64,000 nt of DNA from an uncultured Paracoccaceae bacterium. GTDB taxonomy: Bacteria > Pseudomonadota > Alphaproteobacteria > Rhodobacterales > Rhodobacteraceae. The stretch's first letter is position 1. Each line of letters begins with the position of its first letter. The translations under genes and the position numbers were made by a program. The notes below the pieces were generated by a model. It was given only the letters and a program-made list of their open reading frames with translations. It was not told the origin of the DNA and ran no database searches. Of the stretch, positions 1-11,941 are shown piece after piece. The stretch is taken from positions 62,001 through 126,000 of the forward strand of contig CALAXT010000023.1 in assembly GCA_937895435.1 (NCBI GenBank). Reading direction: 5' to 3'.

Positions 1-287
1 ACGTTCAAAATGCGCCCGAGCGTGGCATCGCCCACCGGCACCGAAATCGGAGCGCCGGTATCTGATACTTTTTCACCGCGCACCAAACCTTCGGTCGCAT
101 CCATCGCAATGGTGCGCACGGTGTTTTCGCCCAAGTGCTGCGCCACTTCCAACACCAGCCGCTTGCCGTTGTTGCTGGTTTCCAGCGCGTTCAGAATGGC
201 CGGCAACGCATCTTCGAATTGCACGTCGACGACGGCACCGATGATCTGCGTAATTTTGCCGACAGCTTTTGCTTTTGCTTTTGCCAT
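1..287 (-). CDS. atpD: ATP synthase F1 subunit beta, N-terminal part (cut by window edge)
   Basis: This is the beta subunit of F1F0 ATP synthase, which carries the catalytic nucleotide sites. Only the first 95 codons are present, because the gene runs off the left edge of the window, so the Walker A loop is not visible. The N-terminus starts [20 protein letters not shown] and continues into the conserved beta-barrel domain with [13 protein letters not shown]. The start is an ATG at 287 preceded by GGAGAAACGAC, a good ribosome site. It lies 17 bases after atpG and is the fourth gene of an atpH-atpA-atpG-atpD operon. atpC would be expected just outside the window. Confidence 0.97.
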   Translation of the reverse strand, partial: MAKAKAKAVGKITQIIGAVVDVQFEDALPAILNALETSNNGKRLVLEVAQHLGENTVRTIAMDATEGLVRGEKVSDTGAPISVPVGDATLGRILN

Positions 288-304
288 GTCGTTTCTCCGG
301 TTCG

Positions 305-1174
305 TCAGAGCGCCTCGGCGCCCGAAATGATTTCGATAAGCTCTTTGGTGATCGCGGCCTGGCGCGAACGGTTGTAGACGATCGTCAGGCGGTCGATCAT
401 GTCACCTGCGTTGCGGGTGGCATTATCCATTGCGCTCATCCGGGCACCCTGTTCCGAGGCACCGTTTTCCAACAGAGCGGTAAACACCTGCGTGGCAATT
501 CCGCGCGGCAGCAGATCGGCCAAGATGGCCTCTTCGCTGGGCTCGTAATCATACAACGTGCTTTCCGTTTCCACCTGTTCAAAAATCGCAGGAATGATCT
601 GCTGTGCCGTTGGCACTTGGCTGATCACCGATTGAAAGCGGTTAAAAAACAGCGTGGCCACATCAAACTCACCCGCATCAAACCGGGCCAGAATGTCGCG
701 TGCAATGCCCTGCGCATCGGCATAGCCCACGCGCTTGACCTCGGTCATATCCACATGGCCAACAAACAGCGTCGAAAAATCACGCTTAAGCTGTTCGCGG
801 CCTTTTTTGCCAACGGTCAAAATCTTGACAGTCTTTCCTTCGGCAAGCAACGCACGGATCTTGCCCCGCGCCAGCCGCACGATGGTCGAGTTAAAGCCCC
901 CACAGAGGCCCCGCTCAGATGTCATAACCACCAACAAATGCACCTTGTCGTTGCCGGTTCCCGACAACAATTTCGGCGCAGTGGATGACCCGCCAACCGA
1001 AGCGGCCAACCCTGACATCACCGCCATCATCCGCTCGGCATAAGGCCGGGCGGCTTCGGCAGAATCTTGGGCGCGGCGCAGTTTTGCCGCCGCGACCATC
1101 TGCATCGCCTTCGTGATCTTACGCGTATTCTTTACGCTGACGATCCGATTTTTTAGGGCCTTAAGACTAGGCAT
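305..1174 (-). CDS. atpG: ATP synthase F1 subunit gamma
   Basis: This 289-residue protein is the central rotor shaft of F1, coupling proton flow through F0 to catalysis in the alpha3beta3 head. The family N-terminus is plain ([20 protein letters not shown] and then [16 protein letters not shown]). So is the C-terminal helix that enters the head ([20 protein letters not shown] and then [22 protein letters not shown]). The length matches the alphaproteobacterial norm of about 290. It starts 22 bases after the atpA stop and ends 17 bases before atpD, so the operon is tightly packed. Confidence 0.97.
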   Translation of the reverse strand: MPSLKALKNRIVSVKNTRKITKAMQMVAAAKLRRAQDSAEAARPYAERMMAVMSGLAASVGGSSTAPKLLSGTGNDKVHLLVVMTSERGLCGGFNSTIVRLARGKIRALLAEGKTVKILTVGKKGREQLKRDFSTLFVGHVDMTEVKRVGYADAQGIARDILARFDAGEFDVATLFFNRFQSVISQVPTAQQIIPAIFEQVETESTLYDYEPSEEAILADLLPRGIATQVFTALLENGASEQGARMSAMDNATRNAGDMIDRLTIVYNRSRQAAITKELIEIISGAEAL

Positions 1175-1196
1175 CTATCCACTCCCTACCTCGCCC

Positions 1197-3295
<2,099 letters not shown>

Positions 3296-3638
3296 GTCCA
3301 CCCTTTCGAAATTCATGTGTGCCGCGCATCAAGGCCGCGCGGCCACGAACTGCCGGCATCAAACAATCGTGATACCTGAAATCGGCGCGGTGATAACAGA
3401 GCTCTGACCATCTCGCAACCGCTGACGTGGCCTTAAGATGCGACGATTTCATCCACCGACGCCGCAATGCAGAAAAAGCCTTTGTAAACGCTGAATGAAC
3501 GCCAAAAAAATCTTTACTTTGCACAAATTGCCGCACCATCCAACAGACAGGTGCAAGCGCCACAGGCTTGGCCAAGCGCTACAAATCGGCGGAAAGATGC
3601 CGCGCAAAGCATCGACCAATGGGAAATTTGATTCGCTG
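3296..3638. other. Intergenic region upstream of the ATP synthase operon
   Basis: These 343 bases lie between atpH (minus) and the end of the methyltransferase gene (minus). No gene could be supported; the short reading frames here are not protein-like. The region must hold the promoter of the atp operon. A run of A/T (AAAAAAATCTTTACTTTGCA near 3504-3523) is the most AT-rich part, but no -35/-10 pair could be assigned with confidence. Confidence 0.4.
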
Positions 3639-4370
3639 CTAGCTCGGCTGGGGCACCCCTTCCAGAACCCGCAAGGGCCGCCGCACCATATCGCGCAACC
3701 CCCGCCGACTGGGGGCGTAGACCTGCTTGCTGGCCTCAACCATCAGCACACCACCCGCCAAAAACGGCAAGTGTCGCCCGAAATCTTCCATTAACGGCGC
3801 CATACGCAGCCAAAACCTCTGCTGTGACGGCGTCGCATAAAGCGCCGACACATGACGCTCGGGCGTGAAGCCCTGCTGGCGCAACAGCGCCTCCAGCTGT
3901 CCCAACGAATAGGGGCGGCCATGCCCAAATGGCGTGCCATCCACCCGGCTCCAAAGTCCTGCACGGTTAGGCACGATAAAAAGTGCCCGCCCGCCCGGGC
4001 CCAACACCCGCCAACATTCTTCAATTAAGGCGCCTGGGGTTTCGGTGGCCTCAAGCCCGTGCAACATCACGACTTTGTCGGCCATGCCTGTCGCCAACGG
4101 CCAACGCAGTTCTTGGCAAAGCGTTGAAACGTTTTCAGCCCCACCAGGCCAGGCCATCACCCCTTGCTGGGCAGGCATGAGAGCCACAACCCGCTTGGCA
4201 TCCGCCAAATAGGGTCGCAACAGCGGTGCGGCGAAACCAAATCCAACAACGCTTTGCCCCAACGCCTCGGGCCAAAGCGTCAACATCTTGTCACGAATCG
4301 CGCGCTGCGCCGCGCGGCCAAGCCCGGTGCGATAGTAAAAACTGCGCAGGTCTAACACATCAAGATGCAT
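3639..4370 (-). CDS. Class I SAM-dependent methyltransferase
   Basis: This 243-residue protein resembles the type 11 (UbiE-like) methyltransferases. The first part has a loosely conserved SAM-binding strand and loop ([16 protein letters not shown]). It is followed by [20 protein letters not shown] and [20 protein letters not shown], which correspond to the post-motif region. The glycine-rich loop is degenerate for a methyltransferase, so activity or substrate cannot be named. The gene is divergent from gloB, with only 63 bases between the two start codons, so the two probably share a promoter region. Confidence 0.8.
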   Translation of the reverse strand: MHLDVLDLRSFYYRTGLGRAAQRAIRDKMLTLWPEALGQSVVGFGFAAPLLRPYLADAKRVVALMPAQQGVMAWPGGAENVSTLCQELRWPLATGMADKVVMLHGLEATETPGALIEECWRVLGPGGRALFIVPNRAGLWSRVDGTPFGHGRPYSLGQLEALLRQQGFTPERHVSALYATPSQQRFWLRMAPLMEDFGRHLPFLAGGVLMVEASKQVYAPSRRGLRDMVRRPLRVLEGVPQPS

Positions 4371-4433
4371 TGCATCACGGCTCGGCTTCTGGGACTGTCT
4401 TTGCCTATCTTATCTGAAATCGGGAAAATTGCC

Positions 4434-5201
4434 ATGCCGCTTGATCTTGTGACCATCCCCTGCCGTCAGGATAATTATGCCTATCTGATCCATGACCCGC
4501 AAAGTGGTGCAACGGCGCTGATTGATGCCCCCGAAGCCGCGCCAATCTTGGCCGCGCTTTCAGTGCGTGGCTGGCAATTGGGGCAAATTTTTATCACGCA
4601 TCACCACACCGACCACGTCGAAGGCGTGGCCGAATTGCGTGCAGCCACCGGCGCACAGGTTTCAGGCGCCGCCGCCGATGCCCACCGCCTGCCCCCGCTT
4701 GATCGCACACTGGTCCCCGGCGACAGCGTCACCGTGGGGGCCGAAAGCGGCAGCGTGCTCGATATGCCCGGCCACACCATCGGCCACATCGCGTTTCACT
4801 TTGCCGCAGCACAATTGCTGTTTACTGCCGACAGCCTGATGGCGCTTGGCTGTGGGCGCCTGTTTGAAGGCACAGCAGAGCAAATGTGGCGCGCCTTGGG
4901 CACGCTTGACGCGCTGCCCGATACCACACTTGTCTGCTCAGGCCATGAATACACCCAATCCAACGCCCGCTTTGCGCTGACGATTGAACCAGGCAATACC
5001 GCCCTGCACGCCCGTGCCGCCCGGATCGCGGAAGCCCGCGCCAAAGACATGCCAACCGTGCCATCCTTGTTGGGGCTCGAGCGGGCGACCAATCCGTTTT
5101 TGCGCGCCCATCTGCCCCACGTGAAATCCAGCCTTGGCCTGCCTAATGCGTCTGACGTGGAAAGCTTCGCAGAACTGCGCCAAAGGAAAGACCGGTTCTG
5201 A
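4434..5201 (+). CDS. gloB: Hydroxyacylglutathione hydrolase (glyoxalase II)
   Basis: This 255-residue cytosolic metallo-beta-lactamase-fold enzyme hydrolyses S-D-lactoylglutathione to lactate and glutathione, the second step of methylglyoxal detoxification. The dinuclear metal motif THHHTDHVEG is at about residues 52-61. The other ligands fit GHTIGHIAFH, the aspartate in LLFTADSLMALGCGR, and CSGHEYTQSN. The C-terminal domain ends NPFLRAHLPHVKSSLG, typical of GloB. I chose the ATG at 4434 (MPLDLVTIPCRQDNYAYLI) over an upstream in-frame start at 4365, because family members begin here. Confidence 0.95.
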   Translation: MPLDLVTIPCRQDNYAYLIHDPQSGATALIDAPEAAPILAALSVRGWQLGQIFITHHHTDHVEGVAELRAATGAQVSGAAADAHRLPPLDRTLVPGDSVTVGAESGSVLDMPGHTIGHIAFHFAAAQLLFTADSLMALGCGRLFEGTAEQMWRALGTLDALPDTTLVCSGHEYTQSNARFALTIEPGNTALHARAARIAEARAKDMPTVPSLLGLERATNPFLRAHLPHVKSSLGLPNASDVESFAELRQRKDRF

Positions 5202-5349
5202 CCAACCACGGTCATTCTTTGTGCCATTTTTTCACGAAATGCTGATTTCGCAGAAAAAAGACTTGAAGCCGCGCAAATAACACCGAACTTATGGGAACAC
5301 GGGTGATGCGCGCTGTCATATCTTTTGGCGGTCCGCCCCAACAGACAGG

Positions 5350-7680
5350 ATGATCCAAGTGCCATCGTTTTCAAACACGCTCGAACAAGCCATTCACGGC
5401 GCCCTTGCTTTGGCAAATGCACGCCGTCACGAATTGGCCACACTTGAACATCTTTTGCTCGCCCTCATCGATGAACCCGACGCAGCAAAAGTCATGCGCG
5501 CCTGTTCCGTCGATCTGGATGACCTGCGCCGGACATTGGTTGAGTTTGTCGATGACGAACTTTCAACACTTGTGACCGATGTCGAAGGCTCTGAGGCCGT
5601 GCCAACCGCCGCCTTTCAGCGCGTAATCCAACGCGCGGCCATCCACGTGCAAAGCTCTGGCCGGACGGAAGTGACCGGGGCCAATGTATTGGTGGCCATT
5701 TTCGCCGAACGCGAATCAAACGCGGCGTTTTTTCTGCAAGAACAAGATATGACCCGCTATGATGCGGTGAATTTCATTGCACATGGCGTGGCCAAAGATC
5801 CGTCTTTTGGCGAACAACGCCCGGTCACCGGCGCTCAGGATGATGAACCAAGCGCCACCCCCGTCACCGACCCCGACGGCAAAGAATCTGCCCTTGCCAA
5901 ATATTGCGTCGATCTTAATGCAAAATCGGCCAAAGGTGATGTTGACCCGCTGATCGGTCGCCAAGATGAGGTAGAACGCTGCATTCAGGTGCTCTGCCGT
6001 CGCCGCAAAAATAACCCCCTGTTGGTGGGGGATCCAGGTGTTGGCAAAACGGCCATCGCCGAAGGGCTTGCCCTGAAAATCACCCGTGGTGAAACCCCCG
6101 AAGTGCTGTCCAAATCCACAATCTATTCTTTGGACATGGGCGCGCTGCTGGCGGGCACCCGCTACCGTGGTGATTTCGAAGAGCGGCTAAAAGCCGTCAT
6201 GAAAGAAATGGAAGATCATCCTGACGCAATTTTGTTCATCGATGAAATCCACACCGTTATTGGTGCAGGGGCCACCTCTGGCGGTGCAATGGATGCCTCA
6301 AACTTGCTGAAACCTGCGCTGCAGGGCGGCAAACTGCGCTGCATGGGTTCAACCACCTACAAAGAATTTCGTCAACATTTTGAAAAAGACCGCGCCCTGT
6401 CGCGTCGCTTCCAAAAAATTGATGTGAACGAGCCCAGCGTCGAAGACACCGTTAAAATCCTGATGGGGATCAAAAGCTACTTTGAAGCCCATCACGACCT
6501 GCGCTACACCAATGATGCGATCCGCTCAGCGGTGGAACTCTCAGCACGCTACATCCATGATCGCAAATTGCCCGACAAGGCCATTGATGTGATCGATGAA
6601 GCAGGCGCCGCCCAACATCTGGTCGCAGAATCCCGCCGACGTAAAACAATCGGCCCAAAAGATATCGAAGCGGTCGTGGCAAAAATCGCCCGCATTCCTC
6701 CCAAAAACGTGTCAAAAGACGATGCCGAATTGCTACGCGATCTGGAAAAATCGCTCAAACGCGTGGTCTTCGGCCAAGATGCCGCGATTGAAGCGCTGTC
6801 ATCAGCGATCAAGCTGGCACGTGCAGGGCTGCGCGAACCCGAAAAACCCATCGGTAATTACCTCTTTGCAGGCCCCACAGGCGTTGGCAAGACTGAGGTG
6901 GCAAAACAACTGGCAAGCACCCTTGGGGTCGAATTGCTGCGCTTTGACATGTCGGAATACATGGAAAAGCACGCCGTCAGCCGCCTGATTGGCGCCCCTC
7001 CCGGCTACGTCGGCTTTGATCAGGGCGGGATGCTGACAGATGGGATCGACCAACATCCCCATTGTGTTTTGCTGCTCGACGAAATGGAAAAGGCTCACCC
7101 GGATGTCTACAACATCCTGCTGCAAGTGATGGATCACGGCAAACTGACAGATCATAATGGCCGCACCGTCGATTTCCGAAACGTCATCCTCATCATGACA
7201 TCAAATGCCGGTGCCAGCGAACAGGCGAAATCCGCTGTGGGCTTTGGCCGCGAGCGTCGCGAAGGCGAAGATACCGCCGCGATTGAACGGACCTTTACGC
7301 CCGAATTCCGCAACCGTCTGGATGCTGTGATCTCTTTTGCGCCACTACCAAAATCGGTGATTTTGCAGGTTGTCGAAAAGTTTGTGCTACAACTCGAAGC
7401 GCAACTGCTCGACCGCAATGTCCACATCGAACTCTCGCCTGACGCGGCTGCATGGCTCGGCGAAAAGGGCTATGATGATAAAATGGGGGCCCGCCCGCTG
7501 GCACGCGTCATCCAAGAACATATCAAAAAACCGCTGGCCGAGGAACTTCTCTTTGGCAAACTGACCAAAGGCGGTCTGGTCCTTGTCGGGGTCCAAGATA
7601 ACAAAATCGCTCTCACGATTGCCGAGCCGGAAAAACCCAAACTGGCCAAGAGCAAGCCCCCCCTGCTCACCGCAGAGTAG
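5350..7680 (+). CDS. clpA: ATP-dependent Clp protease ATP-binding subunit ClpA
   Basis: This 776-residue AAA+ unfoldase feeds substrates to the ClpP protease. It has the two N-terminal Clp repeats (from [20 protein letters not shown]). Two AAA modules follow, with Walker A GDPGVGKT near residue 228 and GPTGVGKT near 508, and the conserved [20 protein letters not shown]. It lacks the ClpB middle coiled coil. The C-terminus is lysine/proline rich ([15 protein letters not shown]). The adaptor gene clpS, which usually sits just upstream of clpA, is not present here: the 148 bases between gloB and clpA contain no frame for it. Confidence 0.97.
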   Translation: MIQVPSFSNTLEQAIHGALALANARRHELATLEHLLLALIDEPDAAKVMRACSVDLDDLRRTLVEFVDDELSTLVTDVEGSEAVPTAAFQRVIQRAAIHVQSSGRTEVTGANVLVAIFAERESNAAFFLQEQDMTRYDAVNFIAHGVAKDPSFGEQRPVTGAQDDEPSATPVTDPDGKESALAKYCVDLNAKSAKGDVDPLIGRQDEVERCIQVLCRRRKNNPLLVGDPGVGKTAIAEGLALKITRGETPEVLSKSTIYSLDMGALLAGTRYRGDFEERLKAVMKEMEDHPDAILFIDEIHTVIGAGATSGGAMDASNLLKPALQGGKLRCMGSTTYKEFRQHFEKDRALSRRFQKIDVNEPSVEDTVKILMGIKSYFEAHHDLRYTNDAIRSAVELSARYIHDRKLPDKAIDVIDEAGAAQHLVAESRRRKTIGPKDIEAVVAKIARIPPKNVSKDDAELLRDLEKSLKRVVFGQDAAIEALSSAIKLARAGLREPEKPIGNYLFAGPTGVGKTEVAKQLASTLGVELLRFDMSEYMEKHAVSRLIGAPPGYVGFDQGGMLTDGIDQHPHCVLLLDEMEKAHPDVYNILLQVMDHGKLTDHNGRTVDFRNVILIMTSNAGASEQAKSAVGFGRERREGEDTAAIERTFTPEFRNRLDAVISFAPLPKSVILQVVEKFVLQLEAQLLDRNVHIELSPDAAAWLGEKGYDDKMGARPLARVIQEHIKKPLAEELLFGKLTKGGLVLVGVQDNKIALTIAEPEKPKLAKSKPPLLTAE

Positions 7681-7696
7681 GCATCCACAAAAAACA

Positions 7697-7735
7697 GGCG
7701 CGCGCCAAATCCAGCGCGCGCCCTTCTTCTGTTTG
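7697..7735. terminator. Bidirectional terminator between clpA and smc
   Basis: GGCGCGCGC (7697-7705) pairs perfectly with GCGCGCGCC (7714-7722) around an 8-base loop. A T-rich run (CTTCTTCTGTTT) follows on the plus strand. On the minus strand the hairpin is followed by TGTTTTTTGTGG. It therefore looks able to end transcription of both convergent genes, clpA and smc. Confidence 0.85.
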
Positions 7736-7755
7736 CAAATATCCCCGCCGGAGGC
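7732..7755 (-). repeat. Intergenic repeat element, copy 1 (3' side of smc)
   Basis: This 24-bp sequence is identical to one at 50840-50863. Read on the minus strand it begins GCCTCCGGCGGGG and ends ATATTTGCAAA. It lies 35 bases after the smc stop and just before the terminator hairpin. A looser copy follows cobO near 63112. Confidence 0.8.
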
Positions 7756-7789
7756 CCCAACCTTTGGCCCAAGCGATGGCGGCGCAAGC

Positions 7790-10700
7790 CTAGGCCACCA
7801 TGGCCGCTGCGCGTTTCAAATCCACACTCACCAACTGGCTTACCCCCTGCTCACCCATCGTGACACCAAACAGCCGGTCCATCCGGCTCATGGTGACGGC
7901 ATGATGGGTAATAACCAAAAAGCGGGTTTCGGTCTGGCGTGTCATTTCATCCATCAAATCACAAAACCGCGTGACATTGGCATCATCAAGTGGTGCATCC
8001 ACCTCATCCAACACGCAAATCGGCGCCGGATTGGCCAAAAATACGCCAAAAATCAACGCCAAGGCTGTCAGGGTCTGCTCCCCCCCTGATAAAAGCGAAA
8101 GCGTTGACAGCTTCTTGCCTGGCGGTTGACACAAGATTTCCAACCCGGCCTCGAGCGGGTCATCAGAATCCACCATCACCAGCCGCGCTTCACCACCGCC
8201 AAAGAGATGCGTGAACAGCCGGGTAAAATTGCCATTCACCTGTTCAAATGCGGTCAAAAGGCGCTCGCGGCCCTCGCGGTTCAAACCTGCGATACCGCTA
8301 CGCAATTTCTTGATCGCCTCTTCCAGATCAGCTTTTTCACGCGCCAAAGTGTCATGCTCACTCTGAACATCTCGTGCATCTTCCTCAGCGCGCAGGTTCA
8401 CCGCCCCCAACGCCTCACGCTGGCGCTTAAGGCGGTTCACCCCTGCCTCTAACTGATCTGAGGGCGCCAGATCATCCGGCACGCCACCCAGCGTCTCTAG
8501 CAACGCGGGCGGTGTCATCTCGGCCAATTCCATGATCCGCGCCACGGCCTGATCGCGCAAAAGCATGGCAGCCTCGGCCCGTGCTTGGGCACCCGCGCGC
8601 AGCTCGCGCGCCTCAGACCCACCACGCTCAGCGGCACGCTCTGCTTGGGTTGCAGCCTGCAGTGCTGTTTCGGCCATCGCCAACGCATCTTGGGCTTTGC
8701 GGCCACGGGCAGTGGCGACATCAATTTCTTTTTCCAAAGCCACGCGCTTTTGCGCGATTTCACCCGGATGGGCACTGGCATTGGCAAGATCAGCCTCAGT
8801 TTCCGCGCGCCGGGCTGACAGTTCGGCCTTGCGCGCTTCGGCCGTTTGTAATCGGGCCTGCCAAGTGGTTTCTTCTTTGGTAATTTCTTGGCAGCGGCGC
8901 ATCCGCGCTTCGCCCTCGCGGCGCAGGTCCTCGTGGCTTGATCTGCGGGTCAGCATGGCTTGGCGCGCATTCTCAACATAGGCACGCTGGGTCTCTATCT
9001 CAGCGCGCGCCTGGCCCAGATCAGGCAACCCTATGAGGGCTGCACGCGCGTCAGCAACGCGGCCCTCGGCGGCACCCGCTTCCTGCGCGAAACGTGCTTG
9101 TGATTGGCGGGCAACATCACGTTTGGCCGTGGCCACGCTTTGATCCGCCTCGGCACGGCTCAGGGCGCGCTGCGCCGCGGTCACTTGCTGGTCAGCCAGC
9201 CTGCGGGCGTTGCGGGCCGCTTGGTCGGCGGCAGACAGTTCAGCCAGCCGGGCAATCAGCATTTCATGCGCCTGACGGGTGCCTTGACTGCGCTCCTCGA
9301 CCTCGGCCAAATCATTTTTCAGCGCGCTCAGCCGGTTTAATTGCCGCAACCGCAATGCAGCTGCACTGGGCGCATCCTCAGCGCTGGCGCGAAATCCATC
9401 CCACCGCCACAAATCACCATCCAGACTAACCAGCCGCTGGCCCGGCAACAAACTTGGCTGCAAACCTGCCCCCACGTCTGCATCCACCAATCCAATCTGG
9501 CCCAAGCGGCGCGCCAAAACCGCTGCACCCTGCACATGGGCGGACAAGGGTTCAACCCCTGTGGGCAGCGTTTGCGGCGCGACATAATCTGCCAGCCCCA
9601 CCCAGCCCGAGGCCACATCCCCATCCACTTCGGGTGCGCGCAAATCATCCGCCAAAGCCGCCCCCAGCGCCTGTTCATACCCCGGCGTGACCGCGATTTG
9701 ATCCAATATCTGCGCCCCGGCATTGGCTTCGCGCGCGACCAGCTTGGCCAAGGCACCCGCTTCTGCGCGCAAAGCATTGGCTTCGCCTTCGGCGGCGGAA
9801 CGCGCAGCACGGGCATCAGCCTCGCGGGTTTGGGTTTCCGCACGGGCGGCTTCAGCTTGAACCAGCGCATCTTCGGCCGCAGTGGCGGCAAGCTCGGCCT
9901 GCACCAAACGGGCAGCCGCCTCGGTATGTTCACCATTGGCACGGGTCAGGGCGACCTCGGCGTCTTGGGCGGCGGATCCCGCAAGGGCATATTCCGCCTG
10001 ATTGCGCGTCAGCTGGGCTGTAACCTCATCCAGCAAACGCTGTGCAGATTGATGGCGGGCCGCCAGACGCGCGACATCTTCGCTGCGCAAGGATTGCGCC
10101 TGTTCATGCGCGCCCAAGTCAGCTGCCGCCGCACGCGCAGCTTCAGCCGCATCAGCCAATCGACTGTCATGGCCCTCTTGGGCAAGAGCAAGCTGCGTTG
10201 CCTCGCCGGCCAGACGCGCCAGCGTTTCACCTGCGTCACGGTTCAACGCCTCTTCGCGCTCAGCATCACGCTGCAGCTGGGTGATCTGCGCGGCCAATGC
10301 CGCAATCTGGGCTGCGGCACGCGCATCCTCGGCGTTCAGCGTCTCTCGCTGGGCTTCCAGACGCTGTGTTATGGCACTGGCTATCACAGCCTCTTCGCGG
10401 TGCGGTGGCAGCGCCTCTTCGGCGGAATGGCGGGCAAGGGTGGCAGCAATCGCTGCCGCCTCGGCACGGCTTGCGCTGCGCATACTTTCAGCCAAATTGG
10501 CTTGCGCATCAGCATGGGCGGTTTCCGCCTCACGCCAGCGGCGATAAAGCAGCAGCCCTTCGGCCTGACGCAGCTCTTGGCCGATTTCGCGATAGCGCGC
10601 GGCTTGACGAGCTTGGCGGGCCAATTGCACAAGCTGCGCCGCCAGCTGTTCAATAACATCCTGCACCCGGGCCAAATTGCCCTCAGTGCCTTGCAGTTTT

Positions 10701-11245
10701 AATTCCGCCTCATGGCGGCGCTGATAAAGCCCCGAAATACCCGCGGCCTCTTCCAACACACGGCGGCGGTTGCGGGGCTTGGCGTTGATCAGTTCCGATA
10801 TCTGCCCCTGACGGACCAGGGCGGGCGAATGCGCACCGGTGCTGGCATCGGCAAAAAGCATCTGGACATCGCGCGCACGAACATCGCGCCCGTTCAGCTT
10901 ATAGGCCGATCCTGCATCGCGGGTGATCCGGCGCACGATTTCCAGCGCATCGGAGGTGTTGAATTCGGCCGGTGCAAGCCGGTCTTGATTATCAATCGTC
11001 AGGCTAACTTCGGCAAAATTGCGCGCCGGGCGGCTGGCAGTGCCAGCAAAAATCACATCTTCCATACCATCGCCCCGCATTGCCGTGGGGCGATTTTCGC
11101 CCATCACCCAACGCAGGGCCTCAAGCAGGTTTGATTTGCCACATCCGTTTGGCCCAACAACCCCCGTCAGCCCATCAACGATCACAAGATCGGTCGGGTC
11201 GACGAAGCTTTTAAAGCCATTCAAACGCAACCGACTGAAACGCAC
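7790..11245 (-). CDS. smc: Chromosome segregation protein SMC
   Basis: This 1151-residue structural-maintenance-of-chromosomes ATPase forms ring dimers that organise and segregate the chromosome with ScpA and ScpB. The order is: N-terminal head with Walker A VGPNGCGKSNLLEALRWVMG near residues 31-50; a long alanine-rich coiled coil; a hinge at roughly 500-680; the second coiled coil; and a C-terminal head with signature LSLLSGGEQTLTALAL near 1050 and Walker B CVLDEVDAPLDDANV. The start is GTG at 11245, with GGAGG five bases upstream. Very long antisense reading frames here are a by-product of the GC-rich coiled-coil codons. Confidence 0.97.
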   Translation of the reverse strand: MRFSRLRLNGFKSFVDPTDLVIVDGLTGVVGPNGCGKSNLLEALRWVMGENRPTAMRGDGMEDVIFAGTASRPARNFAEVSLTIDNQDRLAPAEFNTSDALEIVRRITRDAGSAYKLNGRDVRARDVQMLFADASTGAHSPALVRQGQISELINAKPRNRRRVLEEAAGISGLYQRRHEAELKLQGTEGNLARVQDVIEQLAAQLVQLARQARQAARYREIGQELRQAEGLLLYRRWREAETAHADAQANLAESMRSASRAEAAAIAATLARHSAEEALPPHREEAVIASAITQRLEAQRETLNAEDARAAAQIAALAAQITQLQRDAEREEALNRDAGETLARLAGEATQLALAQEGHDSRLADAAEAARAAAADLGAHEQAQSLRSEDVARLAARHQSAQRLLDEVTAQLTRNQAEYALAGSAAQDAEVALTRANGEHTEAAARLVQAELAATAAEDALVQAEAARAETQTREADARAARSAAEGEANALRAEAGALAKLVAREANAGAQILDQIAVTPGYEQALGAALADDLRAPEVDGDVASGWVGLADYVAPQTLPTGVEPLSAHVQGAAVLARRLGQIGLVDADVGAGLQPSLLPGQRLVSLDGDLWRWDGFRASAEDAPSAAALRLRQLNRLSALKNDLAEVEERSQGTRQAHEMLIARLAELSAADQAARNARRLADQQVTAAQRALSRAEADQSVATAKRDVARQSQARFAQEAGAAEGRVADARAALIGLPDLGQARAEIETQRAYVENARQAMLTRRSSHEDLRREGEARMRRCQEITKEETTWQARLQTAEARKAELSARRAETEADLANASAHPGEIAQKRVALEKEIDVATARGRKAQDALAMAETALQAATQAERAAERGGSEARELRAGAQARAEAAMLLRDQAVARIMELAEMTPPALLETLGGVPDDLAPSDQLEAGVNRLKRQREALGAVNLRAEEDARDVQSEHDTLAREKADLEEAIKKLRSGIAGLNREGRERLLTAFEQVNGNFTRLFTHLFGGGEARLVMVDSDDPLEAGLEILCQPPGKKLSTLSLLSGGEQTLTALALIFGVFLANPAPICVLDEVDAPLDDANVTRFCDLMDEMTRQTETRFLVITHHAVTMSRMDRLFGVTMGEQGVSQLVSVDLKRAAAMVA

Positions 11246-11428
11246 AGATCCTCCATGGGCCGTTCATGGGCCATTTTGCACACAGAATGGCATTTGCCTG
11301 AAAAGTGTCAACCAAAACACCCCCATAGTGCCAAGCCCACCCGTTATACGTTCGTTTGTCGATTGACAGCCAGCCAAGCGCGGCATTTGTTGCAATGCCC
11401 ACATTCCACCACGTCAAAGGCCCACCAA

Positions 11429-11902
11429 ATGCTGCTGATTGCCCCCCATTCGCCCATCTCGCCTGAGGGGCGCGCGTTGATCGCCGCCAGCCAAGCCGCC
11501 CTGCTAGAAGTCTTTCGTGCGGATGAGATCTTTACAATGGACCCAGCCGAACTTGACCGCCCACACATCAGCTTTTTGGTGGCACAAATCGACACGCCCC
11601 AAGGCACACAGGCCGTGGGATGTGTGGCGATGGTGCGATGCGGGGACTATGCAGAAGTTAAACGTTTGTTTGTAGAACCTGCCGCCCGGGGCCAAGGGCT
11701 GGCGCGGCAGTTGATGGCGCAGCTTGAAGATATGGCGCGGGCCGAGTGTTTGCCCACTATCCGGCTGGAAACCGGCGATGCACTCCGCGCTGCCGTGGCG
11801 CTTTACACCGATATGGGCTATCAGGTCTGCGGGCCTTTTGGCGACTATGCCGCCCACCCGGCCAGTCTGTTCATGGAAAAATCCCTGATCCCCACAGGAT
11901 GA
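11429..11902 (+). CDS. GNAT family N-acetyltransferase
   Basis: This 157-residue single-domain acetyltransferase has the acetyl-CoA binding motif A, VKRLFVEPAARGQGLARQLM, at about residues 76-95, and the motif B region LYTDMGYQVCGPFGDY near the C-terminus. The start at 11429 (MLLIAPHSPISPEGRALI) has AAAGG upstream, and the longer in-frame extension is not protein-like. The substrate is unknown. It stands alone, divergent from smc and convergent with the FAD oxidoreductase. Confidence 0.85.
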   Translation: MLLIAPHSPISPEGRALIAASQAALLEVFRADEIFTMDPAELDRPHISFLVAQIDTPQGTQAVGCVAMVRCGDYAEVKRLFVEPAARGQGLARQLMAQLEDMARAECLPTIRLETGDALRAAVALYTDMGYQVCGPFGDYAAHPASLFMEKSLIPTG

Positions 11903-11941
11903 GACGCCCGCGTCACAGAGCTGCGAACACGAGGGGCCACG

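Noticed and set aside
5262-5291. Possible heat-shock (RpoH) promoter before clpA (CTTGAAG and a downstream TTATG)
   Set aside because: The CTTG part fits, but the spacing and -10 element do not match the alphaproteobacterial RpoH consensus well enough.
9341-10702. 453-codon open frame antisense to smc
   Set aside because: It has no start context or recognisable domain and mirrors the alanine-rich coiled coil of smc. GC-rich codon use leaves the opposite strand open.
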